Assembly: GCF_001403615.1 (NCBI RefSeq)
Contig: NZ_LN879457.1
Span: 310,001-374,000 of the forward strand
Source: Desnuesiella massiliensis
GTDB lineage: Bacteria; Bacillota; Clostridia; Clostridiales; Clostridiaceae
Length of the DNA: 64,000 nucleotides
Direction of reading: 5' to 3'
Shown here: positions 33,475-42,623 of the stretch, piece after piece
Numbering within the stretch: the first letter of the stretch is position 1
Layout: every line of letters starts with the position of its first letter
Program-made: the position numbers and the translations under genes
The notes under the pieces: model-generated
The model's input: the letters and a program-made list of their open reading frames with translations, nothing else
Told to the model about the DNA's origin: nothing
The model's database searches: none

Positions 33475-36174
33475 ATGAAAAAAATATTGCAAGAATTTAT
33501 AAGAAAGATATCCATGATAAATAAGAAAGCGGAAGAAAATTTATATAATAGCGAAGTTAAGGCTTCTGAAAAATTAGTGGAGGCTTCATTAGCAAATAAA
33601 GAGACTTTAATGAAATTATACAATTCTAGTATTAAGGGACTAAGTGTAGAGGAAGTAGAAAAGAAAATAGAGGAATATGGAGAAAATCAAATAGCAGAAG
33701 AAAAAAAGAAGATTTGGATTGTAGAATTACTTAAATCTTTTTTAAATCCTTTTAATGGAGTACTTTTTGCTCTAGCTATGGTTTCCATAATAACAGATGT
33801 GGTTATGGCAGCTCCAGAAGATAGAAGTTTTAAAACAGTTATAGTTATTACTACTATGGTAATAATTTCAGGGGTATTGCAATTTATTCAAGAATATAAA
33901 TCCAACACTGCGGCAGAAAGTTTAAAAGCATTAATAACTAACACTGCTTCAGTTTTAAGAGAAGGGGAATATAAAGAAATCTCCATGAACAACTTAGTGC
34001 CTGGAGATATAGTAAAGCTTTCTGCTGGGGACATGATTCCCGCAGATTTAAGAGTACTAATCTCCAAGGATTTATTCGTAGGACAGTCTTCACTAACAGG
34101 AGAATCAGAGCCTGTAGAAAAGCTTCAATTTGATAAAAAGCTAGAAGAAGACGAATTAGAAGAAGAGTTAAATGTGCTTGAGCTAGATAATATTTGCTTC
34201 ATGGGAACTAATGTTATCAGTGGAACAGCAGAAGCTATGGTTATTACTACGGGAGGGGAAACTTATTTTGGAAAAATGGCAAAAGCCTTAGTGGGAGAAA
34301 GAAGCGAAACAAGCTTTGACAAAGGCGTAAATAAGGTAAGTATGCTATTGATTAGATTTATGATTGTTATGGTTCCCTTTGTTTTCTTGGTAAATGGCAT
34401 AACTAAAGGAGATTGGATGGGGGCTTTACTATTTTCTATTTCTATAGCTGTAGGGTTAACCCCAGAAATGCTGCCAATGATTGTTACAAGCAACCTAGCT
34501 AAGGGAGCTGTAACTATGGCAAAGCATAAAACTGTAGTAAAAAAGATCAGTGCTATACAAAACTTTGGAGCTATGGATATTTTATGTACAGATAAAACAG
34601 GCACATTAACTGAGGATAAGGTGGTGCTTGAAAGACATTTAGATATACACGGTAACGAGGATATAGAAGTTTTAAAACATGCTTATTTAAATAGTTTCCA
34701 CCAAACTGGACTTAAAAATTTAATGGATATAGCGGTATTAGAGCATGGGGCAAAGAACAATCTAGAGTACCTAGATAATAAATACAAGAAGATAGACGAA
34801 ATCCCCTTTGATTTTGTAAGAAGAAGAATGTCCGTAATACTTGAAAACGGAGATATGAAGCATCATTTGATAACCAAAGGTGCTGTAGAAGAAATGCTTT
34901 CAGTATGTAGTTATGTAGAATATCAAGGAGAAATACAGCTTATTACCTCGGAAATAAAAGAAGAGATAAAAGCTATAGTTTATAGATTAAACTCCGAGGG
35001 CATGAGAGTTTTAGCAGTGGCTAGGAAAGAGTTTCCTAAGGATTATTTTGGTTTTGAGTTAAGCGATGAAGCAGATATGATACTAGTTGGATATATAGGC
35101 TTCTTAGATCCTCCAAAGCCATCGACAGCTTCAGCTATTAAAGCTTTACAGGCTTCAGGCATAAATGTAAAAATCCTTACTGGAGATAATGAGGTAGTAA
35201 CTCTTAATATATGTAAACAAGTAGGATTAGAGGTAAAACAGGTGCTTCTAGGACCTGAAATAGAGAAGATGGAAGATGAGGAACTAGCTAATCTTGTAGA
35301 AAACACCACTGTGTTTGCAAAGCTAGCACCCCTTCAAAAGTCCAAAATAATAAAAGCTCTACAAGCTAAAGGTCATACTGTGGGTTTTCTAGGAGATGGT
35401 ATTAACGATGCTGCGGCCTTAAAGGAATCTGATGTAGGGATATCCGTAGATACTGCTGTGGACATAGCTAAGGAATCAGCAGATATTATATTGCTTGAGA
35501 AAAGTTTGATGGTATTAGAGGAAGGCGTAATTGAAGGAAGAAAAACCTTTGGCAATATAATGAAGTATATTAAAATGACTGCCAGCTCAAATTTTGGTAA
35601 CATGTTTAGCGTATTAGCTGCCAGTGCATTTTTACCTTTTTTACCCATGCTACCAATACAATTATTGATTCAAAACTTATTATACGATATATCACAAACT
35701 TCTATTCCATGGGATGTGGTAGATGAAGAGTATTTAAGAAAACCAAGAAAATGGGATTCTAAAGATATAAGCAGATTTATGGTTTTTATAGGACCTATAA
35801 GCTCTTTATTTGATATAGCTACTTTTATATTGATGTGGGTGGTGTTTAAGGCTAATGCTCCAAAAATGCAAGGACTATTTCAAACAGCCTGGTTTGTAGA
35901 AGGGTTATTATCTCAAACTTTAATTGTTCATATGATTAGAACAAGAAAGGTTCCCTTTATACAAAGCAGAGCTGCTAAACCAGTGCTATTACTAACAGCA
36001 TCAATAATGCTTTTGGGGATAACTATTCCCTTTACAGCTTTTGGAGCCTCCATAGGTTTTGTAAAATTGCCTTTAAATTACTTCCCATGGTTAATACTAA
36101 TTTTAATAAGCTATTGTACACTAACACAATTAATAAAGAATATATATATTAAAAGGTTTGAGAATTGGCTATAA
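33475..36174 (+). CDS. mgtA: Magnesium-translocating P-type ATPase
   Basis: An 899-residue P3B-type ATPase that imports Mg2+. Features: N-terminal cytoplasmic region (STIKGLSVEEVEKKIEEYGENQIAEE), actuator motif LTGESEPVEK, phosphorylation motif CTDKTGTLTEDKV, the K-G nucleotide site (HLITKGAVEE), hinge GDGINDAAALKESDVGIS, and about ten membrane helices, with six after the hinge as in MgtA/MgtB. The ATG at 33475 has GGGAGGG six bases upstream; the in-frame ATG at 33454 has none. Control by the upstream M-box strongly supports the substrate. Confidence 0.96.
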   Translation: MKKILQEFIRKISMINKKAEENLYNSEVKASEKLVEASLANKETLMKLYNSSIKGLSVEEVEKKIEEYGENQIAEEKKKIWIVELLKSFLNPFNGVLFALAMVSIITDVVMAAPEDRSFKTVIVITTMVIISGVLQFIQEYKSNTAAESLKALITNTASVLREGEYKEISMNNLVPGDIVKLSAGDMIPADLRVLISKDLFVGQSSLTGESEPVEKLQFDKKLEEDELEEELNVLELDNICFMGTNVISGTAEAMVITTGGETYFGKMAKALVGERSETSFDKGVNKVSMLLIRFMIVMVPFVFLVNGITKGDWMGALLFSISIAVGLTPEMLPMIVTSNLAKGAVTMAKHKTVVKKISAIQNFGAMDILCTDKTGTLTEDKVVLERHLDIHGNEDIEVLKHAYLNSFHQTGLKNLMDIAVLEHGAKNNLEYLDNKYKKIDEIPFDFVRRRMSVILENGDMKHHLITKGAVEEMLSVCSYVEYQGEIQLITSEIKEEIKAIVYRLNSEGMRVLAVARKEFPKDYFGFELSDEADMILVGYIGFLDPPKPSTASAIKALQASGINVKILTGDNEVVTLNICKQVGLEVKQVLLGPEIEKMEDEELANLVENTTVFAKLAPLQKSKIIKALQAKGHTVGFLGDGINDAAALKESDVGISVDTAVDIAKESADIILLEKSLMVLEEGVIEGRKTFGNIMKYIKMTASSNFGNMFSVLAASAFLPFLPMLPIQLLIQNLLYDISQTSIPWDVVDEEYLRKPRKWDSKDISRFMVFIGPISSLFDIATFILMWVVFKANAPKMQGLFQTAWFVEGLLSQTLIVHMIRTRKVPFIQSRAAKPVLLLTASIMLLGITIPFTAFGASIGFVKLPLNYFPWLILILISYCTLTQLIKNIYIKRFENWL

Positions 36175-36245
36175 GTTATATAAATAAAAATAATTAATTG
36201 ATTTATTTGTAAAATTATAATAAAATAAAGAAGTAAATTTAATAC

Positions 36246-36359
36246 TAAGGCGATGGAGTTCGCCATAATCGCTATAGGGTAGATTTCTTGTAGCTAATGA
36301 CTCCTACAGGTTATAGATAAACATTGTTTATTTATATGTATCTGTAGGGGTTTTTTATT
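36246..36359 (+). ncRNA. Fluoride riboswitch (crcB motif) with terminator
   Basis: The aptamer core AAGGCGATGGAGTTCGCC (36248-36265), CATAATCGCT and AGCTAATGACTCCTAC (36292-36307) matches the crcB/fluoride motif. The 3' CCTACAG (36303-36309) can pair with CTGTAGG (36341-36347), followed by GGTTTTTT, as a terminator that competes with the aptamer. Fluoride binding should switch on the antiporter gene at 36409. Confidence 0.92.
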
Positions 36360-36408
36360 TTAGATTTGCGACAAATTAATATTAATGGGTTTCATAAGGA
36401 GGAAAATT

Positions 36409-37584
36409 ATGATTACAAGCTTAGGGATAATAATGATTTTGGGACTTATTGCAAACTATATTTCTAAAAAGCTGTCACTGCCAGGGCTCATTGGGATGCT
36501 GCTTTTAGGAATACTCTTAGGGCCTTACGGGTTAAATTGGATTCAGCAGGATTTGATAAACATATCCGCGGATATAAGAAAACTAGCCCTTATAATTATA
36601 TTGTTAAGAGCTGGTCTAGGAATAAAGAAAGAGGATCTGGCAAAAGTAGGTGTACCTGCTATAAAATTAAGCTGCATACCAGGAGTTATTGAAGGAATAT
36701 TTATAGCTATAGCCTCTGTTTACTTACTAAATTTTTCTTTTGTTCAAGGCGGAATTTTAGGTTTTATAATGGCGGCAGTTTCTCCAGCAGTAATTGTGCC
36801 TTCCATGCTTCATTTTATGGAAAGAGGGTTGGGGACAAAGAAAGGTATACCAACCTTGATATTAGCAGGAGCCTCCATTGATGATGTCTTTGCCATAACC
36901 ATATTTTCTGCTTTTCTAGGTCTATATAGCGGTACTCATGTAAATCTAGGAGTAAAGATAATTGGAGTGCCTATATCCATTTTATTAGGTATAGCCTTAG
37001 GGGTAGTTAGTGGACTCATATTGATTAGAGTATTTAAAAAGTATCATATAAGAGATACGGAAAAGGTATTAATAATAATTGGAATTTCCATATTATTAAG
37101 CGCTTTAGAGAATGTATTAAAAAACAAAATAGAAATAGCCGCTTTACTTGGGGTTATGACCATAGGCTTTATAATAATAGAAAAGCTGCCTAAGGTGGGA
37201 GAGCGGTTAGCAATAAAATTTAATAAGATTTGGGTCTTTGCAGAGATATTGCTTTTTGTTTTAGTAGGAGCACAAGTGAATATCAATGTAGCTATAAACG
37301 CTGGAACTATAGGCATAATCATTTTGCTTATAGGATTAGTGGGAAGAGGTATAGGGGTTATATTATCTTTGGCGGGAACAGACTTGAACTTTAAAGAAAG
37401 ACTGTTTTGCGTAATAGCCTATATACCTAAAGCTACAGTACAAGCGGCCATAGGGTCAGTACCATTATCCTTAGGGGTGGCCTCTGGAGATGTGATGTTA
37501 GCCATTGCAGTGCTATCTATAATTATTACAGCACCTATCGGAGCTTATATGATAGGCAGAGTTGGTGATAAATTATTAATTTAG
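36409..37584 (+). CDS. Cation/proton antiporter (CPA family), fluoride-controlled
   Basis: A 391-residue membrane protein with about 11-12 helices and the NhaP/CPA-type features LIGMLLLGILLGPYGLNWI, ILRAGLGIKKEDL and ASIDDVFAITIFSAFLG (the DD-like ion site). Its gene lies 50 bp behind a fluoride riboswitch. CPA antiporters are one of the known classes under this riboswitch and are thought to relieve fluoride stress, though exact transport is unproven here. Start at 36409, with AAGGAGG six bases upstream, rather than the in-frame ATG at 36385. Confidence 0.9.
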   Translation: MITSLGIIMILGLIANYISKKLSLPGLIGMLLLGILLGPYGLNWIQQDLINISADIRKLALIIILLRAGLGIKKEDLAKVGVPAIKLSCIPGVIEGIFIAIASVYLLNFSFVQGGILGFIMAAVSPAVIVPSMLHFMERGLGTKKGIPTLILAGASIDDVFAITIFSAFLGLYSGTHVNLGVKIIGVPISILLGIALGVVSGLILIRVFKKYHIRDTEKVLIIIGISILLSALENVLKNKIEIAALLGVMTIGFIIIEKLPKVGERLAIKFNKIWVFAEILLFVLVGAQVNINVAINAGTIGIIILLIGLVGRGIGVILSLAGTDLNFKERLFCVIAYIPKATVQAAIGSVPLSLGVASGDVMLAIAVLSIIITAPIGAYMIGRVGDKLLI

Positions 37585-37621
37585 AACAGTATATTTCTAC
37601 TATATCAAAAGGGGGTACTAC

Positions 37622-37728
37622 ATAGGAGGATGTGAAAAAAGGTGTTCTATAGGTTTCCCTATACCGTGCGTGGAGCCCCAAGAGCGGCCCGTGAAAAAGA
37701 ACACATATGTTTTTCACATCCTCCTATA
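37622..37728. repeat. Long palindromic repeat, family 1 copy C (inverted orientation)
   Basis: It begins ATAGGAGGATGTGAAAAAA and ends CACATCCTCCTATAG. Read on the minus strand it aligns over its whole ~107 bp with copies A (5413) and B (11345), including GGGCCGCTC, GGGGCTCCACG and GGGAAACCTATAGAACACC. The outer flanks pair only weakly here. Confidence 0.88.
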
Positions 37729-37730
37729 GG

Positions 37731-37806
37731 TTGCACTAAAGTTCTTACATTGTGCCCTTATAAACACCCTTTTTTAATGGCTTGGCAATGTATTAGAGCT
37801 TTTCAA
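37731..37806. repeat. Palindromic repeat, family 2 copy A
   Basis: TTGCACTAAAGTTCTTACAT at the left and the inverse of ATGTATTAGAGCTTTTCAA at the right. The left 28 bases (AAAGTTCTTACATTGTGCCC..TATAAAC) recur at 58666 with three changes. It abuts family 1 copy C directly. The remaining ~210 bases before the gene at 38035 hold no clear feature. Confidence 0.7.
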
Positions 37807-38034
37807 TAAATATTTATAAATAGCTTAAAAAATGTAAATAAAAAAATATCTATTAATAGATTATAAAAATATTTAAGAATTACTATATAAATACGCAGTA
37901 ACCTTTCGAAAAAAATATGAATTTTAAACCGCAAAAATGCCTTGTTAGGGCTAGTACCCTTGCAATTTATATAATATAATTAATATATAGTTAATTATTT
38001 TAACTCAAAGGTCAAGCCTTTGAAAGGAGTAGAT

Positions 38035-38700
38035 ATGAGTAGAATTAGGATTTTCACAGGACACTTTGGTAGTGGCAAGACGGAAATATCCATAAATTAT
38101 GCTCTAAATCTTGCAAAACAAGGGAAAAAGGTTTCACTAATAGATTTGGATATAGTAAATCCTTATTTTTGCGTAAGAGATTTAAGAGATGAGTTAGAAG
38201 CTCAAGGAGTAAGAGTTATCTCTGCAAATCCTCATTTTTCTAACGCAGAACTTATGGTGGTGCCTGCAGAAGTATTATCAGCCTTCAATGACAAATCCAG
38301 TGAAGTGGTATTTGATGTAGGTGGGGATGATATGGGGGCCATAGCTTTAGGACAATATAATCGTTACTTTAGAGAAGAGGGCTATGATATGTACTTTGTG
38401 GTTAATAACATGAGACCCTTTACCAGTGATGAGCAAGGTACTGAAGAGTATATAAGAGCTGTAGAAGCTTCCAGCAGATTAAAGGTAAGCTATCTTGTAT
38501 CAAATACAAATCTATCTTATGAAACAGAAGTAGAGCATATTATCAAAGGGGATGAAGGAGTAACAGAGCTCTCTAAGAAGCTTAATATTCCTTACAAGTT
38601 TACAGTATGTAGAAAAGACTTAGTTGATAATATAAAGGGTAGAGTCCATGGTGAAGAAGTGTTTGGTATAGATATTTATATGAAACCGCCTTGGAGATAG
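38035..38700 (+). CDS. P-loop ATPase associated with a 2-oxoacid oxidoreductase operon
   Basis: A 221-residue soluble ATPase of the SIMIBI (ParA/CobQ-like) type. Walker A GHFGSGKTEISINYAL (residues ~9-16), LIDLDIVNPYFCVRDL with the conserved Asp, FDVGGDDMGA as Walker B-like, and the guanine-type VVNNMRP. Function unknown; similar genes commonly precede VOR/KOR-type operons, so a role in cofactor or cluster assembly of that enzyme is possible. The ATG at 38035 follows AAAGGAG by seven bases. The next gene is 48 bases away. Confidence 0.82.
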   Translation: MSRIRIFTGHFGSGKTEISINYALNLAKQGKKVSLIDLDIVNPYFCVRDLRDELEAQGVRVISANPHFSNAELMVVPAEVLSAFNDKSSEVVFDVGGDDMGAIALGQYNRYFREEGYDMYFVVNNMRPFTSDEQGTEEYIRAVEASSRLKVSYLVSNTNLSYETEVEHIIKGDEGVTELSKKLNIPYKFTVCRKDLVDNIKGRVHGEEVFGIDIYMKPPWR

Positions 38701-38748
38701 ATATAAAAATATTAGATGTAATCGTTTTAAATTAAGGAGGTAAAAAAT

Positions 38749-38958
38749 ATGCCAAGAGTTACTTTCAGAGAAGAAAGATGTAAAGGCTGTGGGCAATGTG
38801 TCATAGCGTGTCCTAAAAAAATCATAACTTTTTCAGAAAAGCTAAATGAAAAGGGGTATCATCCAGCCACTGTAACAGAGGATAAGATGAAAGATTGTAT
38901 AGGCTGCGCATCCTGCGGAAGAATGTGCCCAGATTTAGTTATTACTGTAGAAAAATAA
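38749..38958 (+). CDS. vorD: Ferredoxin-like delta subunit of 2-oxoacid:ferredoxin oxidoreductase
   Basis: A 69-residue two-cluster ferredoxin with CKGCGQCVIACPK and CIGCASCGRMCPD, i.e. two [4Fe-4S] sites. As the first subunit of the four-gene D-B-A-C operon it transfers electrons from the catalytic subunits to ferredoxin. AGGAGG lies eight bases before the ATG and the alpha-subunit gene begins 15 bases after it. Confidence 0.93.
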   Translation: MPRVTFREERCKGCGQCVIACPKKIITFSEKLNEKGYHPATVTEDKMKDCIGCASCGRMCPDLVITVEK

Positions 38959-38973
38959 GAAGGGGGATTAAAA

Positions 38974-40044
38974 ATGGGAGAAAAGGTTTTAATGAAGGGT
39001 TGCGAAGCTATAGGTGAAGCCGCTGTTAAAGCTGGCTGTAAGTGCTTCTTTGGATATCCTATAACACCACAAACAGAGGTTTCTGCTTATTTATCAAAGA
39101 GAATGCCTAAAATAGGAAGAGTATTCTTACAGGCAGAAAGTGAAGTTGCTGCAATAAATATGGTATATGGAGCAGCAGGTACTGGTATCAGAACTATGAC
39201 TTCATCTTCAAGCCCAGGAATAAGCTTAAAGGCTGAAGGTATATCCTATATAGCTGGAGCTGAGCTTCCATGTGTTATCATAAACATAGTAAGAGGAGGC
39301 CCAGGACTAGGTGGAATTCAACCAGCTCAATCAGACTATTTCCAAGCTACAAAAGGTGGAGCTCATGGAGATTTTAGTATGCCAGTTTATGCTCCAGCAT
39401 CCATACAAGAAATGGTAGACGTTATTCAGGATGCTTTTGATGTAGCTGATATATATAGAACTCCTGTAATGGTTATGGGAGATGGAATGCTCGGACAAAT
39501 GATGGAGCCTGTAGAGTTTAAAGAAAGACCTGCTAAGGAATTACCAGAAAAAGCTTGGGCGGCCAACGGACTAAATGGAAGAAAAGCTCATAATGTTATT
39601 AACTCCTTATATTTAAAACCAGAGGAATTAGAGCATCATAATGAGCACTTACAAGCAAAATATGCTGAAATCAAGAAAAATGAAACAAGATATGAGCTAT
39701 TTAACTGCGAAAAAGATTGCGATTTAATAATGGTTGCTTATGGAACCACCTCTAGAATATGCAAAAATGTTATAAAGCTTGCAGAAAAAGAAGGAATAAA
39801 ACTAGGTTTAATAAGACCAATAACTATCTGGCCATTCCCAGTAGAAGCTTTCGACAAAACTGTTGATAATACTAAATATGGATATCTATCTGTTGAAATG
39901 AGCTGCGGTCAAATGGTAGAGGATGTTAGACTAGCTTCTGATGGAAGAAAACCTGTAGCTTTCTATGGAAGATCAGGCGGTATGGTTCCTAACCCTGAAG
40001 AGATATTAGTTAAAGTAAGAGCAATAGTAGGAGGTGCTAAATAA
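38974..40044 (+). CDS. vorB: 2-oxoacid (2-ketoisovalerate-type):ferredoxin oxidoreductase alpha subunit
   Basis: A 356-residue alpha subunit with the pyrimidine-binding domain of TPP enzymes. It begins with LMKGCEAIGEAAVKAGCKCFFGYPITPQTE and shows SSSPGISLKAEGISYIAGAELPCVI and GRSGGMVPNPEEI. This family acts on 2-oxoglutarate or branched 2-oxoacids; the D-B-A-C order and sequence resemble VorB. Substrate choice cannot be made by eye. It is coupled to the next gene by a one-base overlap (TAATG). Confidence 0.92.
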   Translation: MGEKVLMKGCEAIGEAAVKAGCKCFFGYPITPQTEVSAYLSKRMPKIGRVFLQAESEVAAINMVYGAAGTGIRTMTSSSSPGISLKAEGISYIAGAELPCVIINIVRGGPGLGGIQPAQSDYFQATKGGAHGDFSMPVYAPASIQEMVDVIQDAFDVADIYRTPVMVMGDGMLGQMMEPVEFKERPAKELPEKAWAANGLNGRKAHNVINSLYLKPEELEHHNEHLQAKYAEIKKNETRYELFNCEKDCDLIMVAYGTTSRICKNVIKLAEKEGIKLGLIRPITIWPFPVEAFDKTVDNTKYGYLSVEMSCGQMVEDVRLASDGRKPVAFYGRSGGMVPNPEEILVKVRAIVGGAK

Positions 40045-40793
40045 TGGCAATAGTATTCGAGCCAACTAAGGCTATATTAGATAGACCTACTCATTACTGT
40101 CCAGGATGTACTCATGGAGTAATTCATAGATTAATAGGAGAAGTATTAGAAGAGCTAAAGGTAGTAGATAAGACTATAGGAGTTGCCCCTGTAGGATGTT
40201 CAGTGCTTGCTTATGACTATTTTGCTTGCGATATGTTCCAAGCAGCTCATGGTAGAGCACCAGCCGTAGCTACAGGTATAAAAAGAGCTAATCCTGATGC
40301 AGTAGTATTTACTTACCAAGGAGATGGAGACTTAGCTGCTATTGGAACAGCAGAAATTGTACATGCTGCTACAAGAGGGGAAAATATAGTTACTATCTTC
40401 GTAAACAACTGTATATATGGTATGACTGGTGGACAGATGGCACCTACTACATTACCAGGTCAAGTAACTGAAACTTCACCTTATGGAAGAGATGTAAAAA
40501 CTCAAGGACATCCAATAAGAGTATCAGAGATGATAGCAACTTTAGATGGAGCTTGCTATGTAGAAAGAGTATCTGTAGATAATGTTCCTAATGTAATGAA
40601 AACTAAGAAGGCTATAAAAAAGGCTTTTGAAAATGCCATTGCAGGAAAAGGCTTCTCCATGGTTGAAGTATTGTCTATATGCCCAACAAACTGGGGATTA
40701 TCTACAGGAGAATCCTTACAATGGTTAAGAGATAATATGATACCTTTCTATCCACTAGGTATTAAAAAAGACACTACAGGGGAGGTAAAATAG
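40044..40793 (+). CDS. vorA: 2-oxoacid:ferredoxin oxidoreductase beta subunit (TPP-binding)
   Basis: A 249-residue beta subunit. YCPGCTHGVIHRLIGEVLEEL binds a cluster or TPP region, GVAPVGCSVLAYDYF, and the TPP/Mg motif GDGDLAAIGTAEIVHAATRGENIVTIFVNN are visible, followed by YGMTGGQMAPTT. It makes the active centre with the alpha subunit, oxidatively decarboxylating a 2-oxoacid to acyl-CoA. One-base spacing or overlap with both neighbours shows tight coupling. Confidence 0.93.
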   Translation: MAIVFEPTKAILDRPTHYCPGCTHGVIHRLIGEVLEELKVVDKTIGVAPVGCSVLAYDYFACDMFQAAHGRAPAVATGIKRANPDAVVFTYQGDGDLAAIGTAEIVHAATRGENIVTIFVNNCIYGMTGGQMAPTTLPGQVTETSPYGRDVKTQGHPIRVSEMIATLDGACYVERVSVDNVPNVMKTKKAIKKAFENAIAGKGFSMVEVLSICPTNWGLSTGESLQWLRDNMIPFYPLGIKKDTTGEVK

Positions 40794-40794
40794 T

Positions 40795-41325
40795 ATGGCA
40801 TCACAAGAAATTATTTTCGCTGGCTTTGGTGGACAAGGAATTTTGTCCATGGGTAAATTTTTAGCCTATGCAGGAATGGATGCTAATATGAATGTTTCAT
40901 GGTTACCATCCTATGGTCCAGAAATGAGAGGAGGAACTGCAAACTGCTCTGTTATTTTAACAGATGATCAAGTAGGTTCACCTATAGTTACTGCACCAGA
41001 TACTGTAGTTGTAATGAATAGACCTTCCTTAGATAAATTTGAAAAAGGTATTAAAGCCAATGGATTATTAATATTAGATTCAGATTTAGTTACAAGAGAG
41101 CCAGAAAGAACAGATTTAGAAGTAATTAAAATACCAGCTCAAACTGTAGCTACTGAATTAGGAAATAAGACTATTGCTAACATGGTATTATTAGGAGCAT
41201 TAGTAGCTAAAACAAACATCGTATCTATGGATGTTTTATTAGAAGCTTTAAGAGCTCATGGTAAAGAAAAATTCTTTGAAATAAATAAGAAAGCTCTTGA
41301 AAAAGGCGCTGAATATGTAAGATAA
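40795..41325 (+). CDS. vorC: 2-oxoacid:ferredoxin oxidoreductase gamma subunit
   Basis: A 176-residue gamma subunit with FAGFGGQGILSMGKFLAYAGM at the N-terminus and WLPSYGPEMRGGTANCSVILTD, both diagnostic of the family. It ends the operon before a hairpin at 41341. With the ptb/buk genes nearby the complex could feed branched acyl-CoA into acyl-phosphate and ATP formation, which is inference. Confidence 0.93.
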   Translation: MASQEIIFAGFGGQGILSMGKFLAYAGMDANMNVSWLPSYGPEMRGGTANCSVILTDDQVGSPIVTAPDTVVVMNRPSLDKFEKGIKANGLLILDSDLVTREPERTDLEVIKIPAQTVATELGNKTIANMVLLGALVAKTNIVSMDVLLEALRAHGKEKFFEINKKALEKGAEYVR

Positions 41326-41340
41326 TATAATTAAAGTATA

Positions 41341-41379
41341 GGGTTAGATTATCCTTTTAGGATTATCTAACCCTAATTT
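41341..41379 (+). terminator. Probable terminator of the VOR operon
   Basis: GGGTTAGATTATCC and GGATTATCTAACCC form a 14-bp stem with one mismatch, followed by TAATTTATTTA (weak T-run). Confidence 0.6.
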
Positions 41380-41395
41380 ATTTAGAGATATATAT

Positions 41396-41517
41396 GTTGC
41401 AATAAAAATCTTACATTTCTTAGATGCAAAATTCCACTGCTTAATAGGCTCGACCCTAGGAATTTTGAAGCTAAAGAAATGTACTTAGATTTTTGCAACC
41501 TATATATAAGGAAAGGG
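41396..41517. repeat. Palindromic repeat, family 2 copy C
   Basis: Left arm TATATATGTTGCAATAAAAA..TCTTACATTTCTT..GCAAAATTCC and right arm GGAATTTTG..AAGAAATGTACTTAGATTTTTGCAA form a ~110-bp imperfect palindrome. The motif TTGCA-TAAAA-TCTTACAT is shared with the copies at 37731 and 58655. It lies just before the AIM24 start. Confidence 0.7.
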
Positions 41518-41526
41518 GTATTAACA

Positions 41527-42360
41527 TTGAGAAGTAATTTGAATTCAGAAAATGCCATGATAAAAATTGATGAAATGAGAAATAGCGAGGTAATATTTCA
41601 AGTATTAGAATATGAAGACTTAAAAGGCGGGAAGGACGTAGAAAGCGCAGTGATGCTATCCTTTATGAAGGATGCCAATATTAAGCTAAGGCAGCTTAGA
41701 ATACTTCTTAATGATGGTGTGGTGAAAATCGAAGCAGGTACCCTGCATTTTATGAAGGGCAGTATAGAAATGGATAATAAAATAGGAGGCTTAGTGGGAT
41801 TAGGTAAAAAAATATTTGCTAATAAGGTCACAGGAGAAGAAACCTTTAAACCGAGATACAAAGGTACTGGTGAAATGTTCTTAGAGCCTAGCTTTGGTCA
41901 TTTTGCACTGCTAGAGTTAGAGGATGAACAAATTATAGTTGATGATGGAATATTTTACGCTTGTGAAGATAGCGTAGAGGTTGGAGCTATCATGCAAAAA
42001 TCCTTAAGTTCAACTCTCTTTGGTAATGAGGGACTGTTTCAAACCCAATTATCAGGCAGTGGTATTGTAGCCTTGGAAGTTCCTGTACCTCCTAGTGAGA
42101 TAATAAGATGTAAATTAATTAATGACACCTTAAAGGTAGATGGAAGCTTTGCCATATTAAGAAGTGGCAGAATAGATTTCACTGTAGAGAAATCTTCAAA
42201 GTCCTTAATGGCTACAGCTACTGGTGGAGAAGGATTGCTTAATGTATTTAGAGGAACTGGAGAGGTTTGGCTTATCCCTACAGCGTCTATATATGATAGG
42301 TTGAAATATGCTGGTCTTACTTCTATGGTTAATCCAGCTGGGAGAAGTAATAACAGCTAG
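41527..42360 (+). CDS. AIM24-family protein
   Basis: A 277-residue beta-rich cytoplasmic protein of the AIM24 (tryptophan RNA-binding attenuator-like fold) family: KLRQLRILLNDGVVKIEAGTLHFMKGSIE, GTGEMFLEPSFGHFALLEL, LSGSGIVALEVPVPPSEI and a final GEVWLIPTAS. Function in bacteria is unknown. I choose the TTG at 41527, eight bases behind AAGGAAAGGGG; an ATG at 41479 would translate the arm of the palindrome upstream. Confidence 0.82.
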   Translation: MRSNLNSENAMIKIDEMRNSEVIFQVLEYEDLKGGKDVESAVMLSFMKDANIKLRQLRILLNDGVVKIEAGTLHFMKGSIEMDNKIGGLVGLGKKIFANKVTGEETFKPRYKGTGEMFLEPSFGHFALLELEDEQIIVDDGIFYACEDSVEVGAIMQKSLSSTLFGNEGLFQTQLSGSGIVALEVPVPPSEIIRCKLINDTLKVDGSFAILRSGRIDFTVEKSSKSLMATATGGEGLLNVFRGTGEVWLIPTASIYDRLKYAGLTSMVNPAGRSNNS

Positions 42361-42437
42361 GGTAACGAGAAAGTTTTTATAGGCTATACTACGAAAATTA
42401 ATAGTTTTCTATTTGAAACCAAAGGGAGCTTAAAAGC

Positions 42438-42491
42438 AAAGGGAGCGTTGTTATATAGATGAGTACTCATCTATATAACAACGCTCCCTTT
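42438..42491. terminator. Perfect 54-bp palindrome / terminator
   Basis: AAAGGGAGCGTTGTTATATA..GATGAGT is followed at once by its exact complement, a 27-bp stem without loop, and then TTTTTG. It can end transcription in both directions and forms the left border of the atypical MerR segment. Confidence 0.85.
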
Positions 42492-42512
42492 TTGTGTTAA
42501 AAAACAGAAAAA
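42492..42512 (+). repeat. Left direct repeat flanking the MerR segment
   Basis: TTGTGTTAAAAAACAGAAAA recurs directly at 45442-45462 with a single mismatch, in both cases immediately after a long hairpin. Confidence 0.7.
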
Positions 42513-42623
42513 ATGTTATATTCCTTTGCAAGGCTGATAATAAAAAGAATCCTTTTTGACTATTCCTTTGAAGATCCTGTCTGGCTGTGGAATGGCTTTG
42601 CTCTTTACGCATATTTCGGTATA

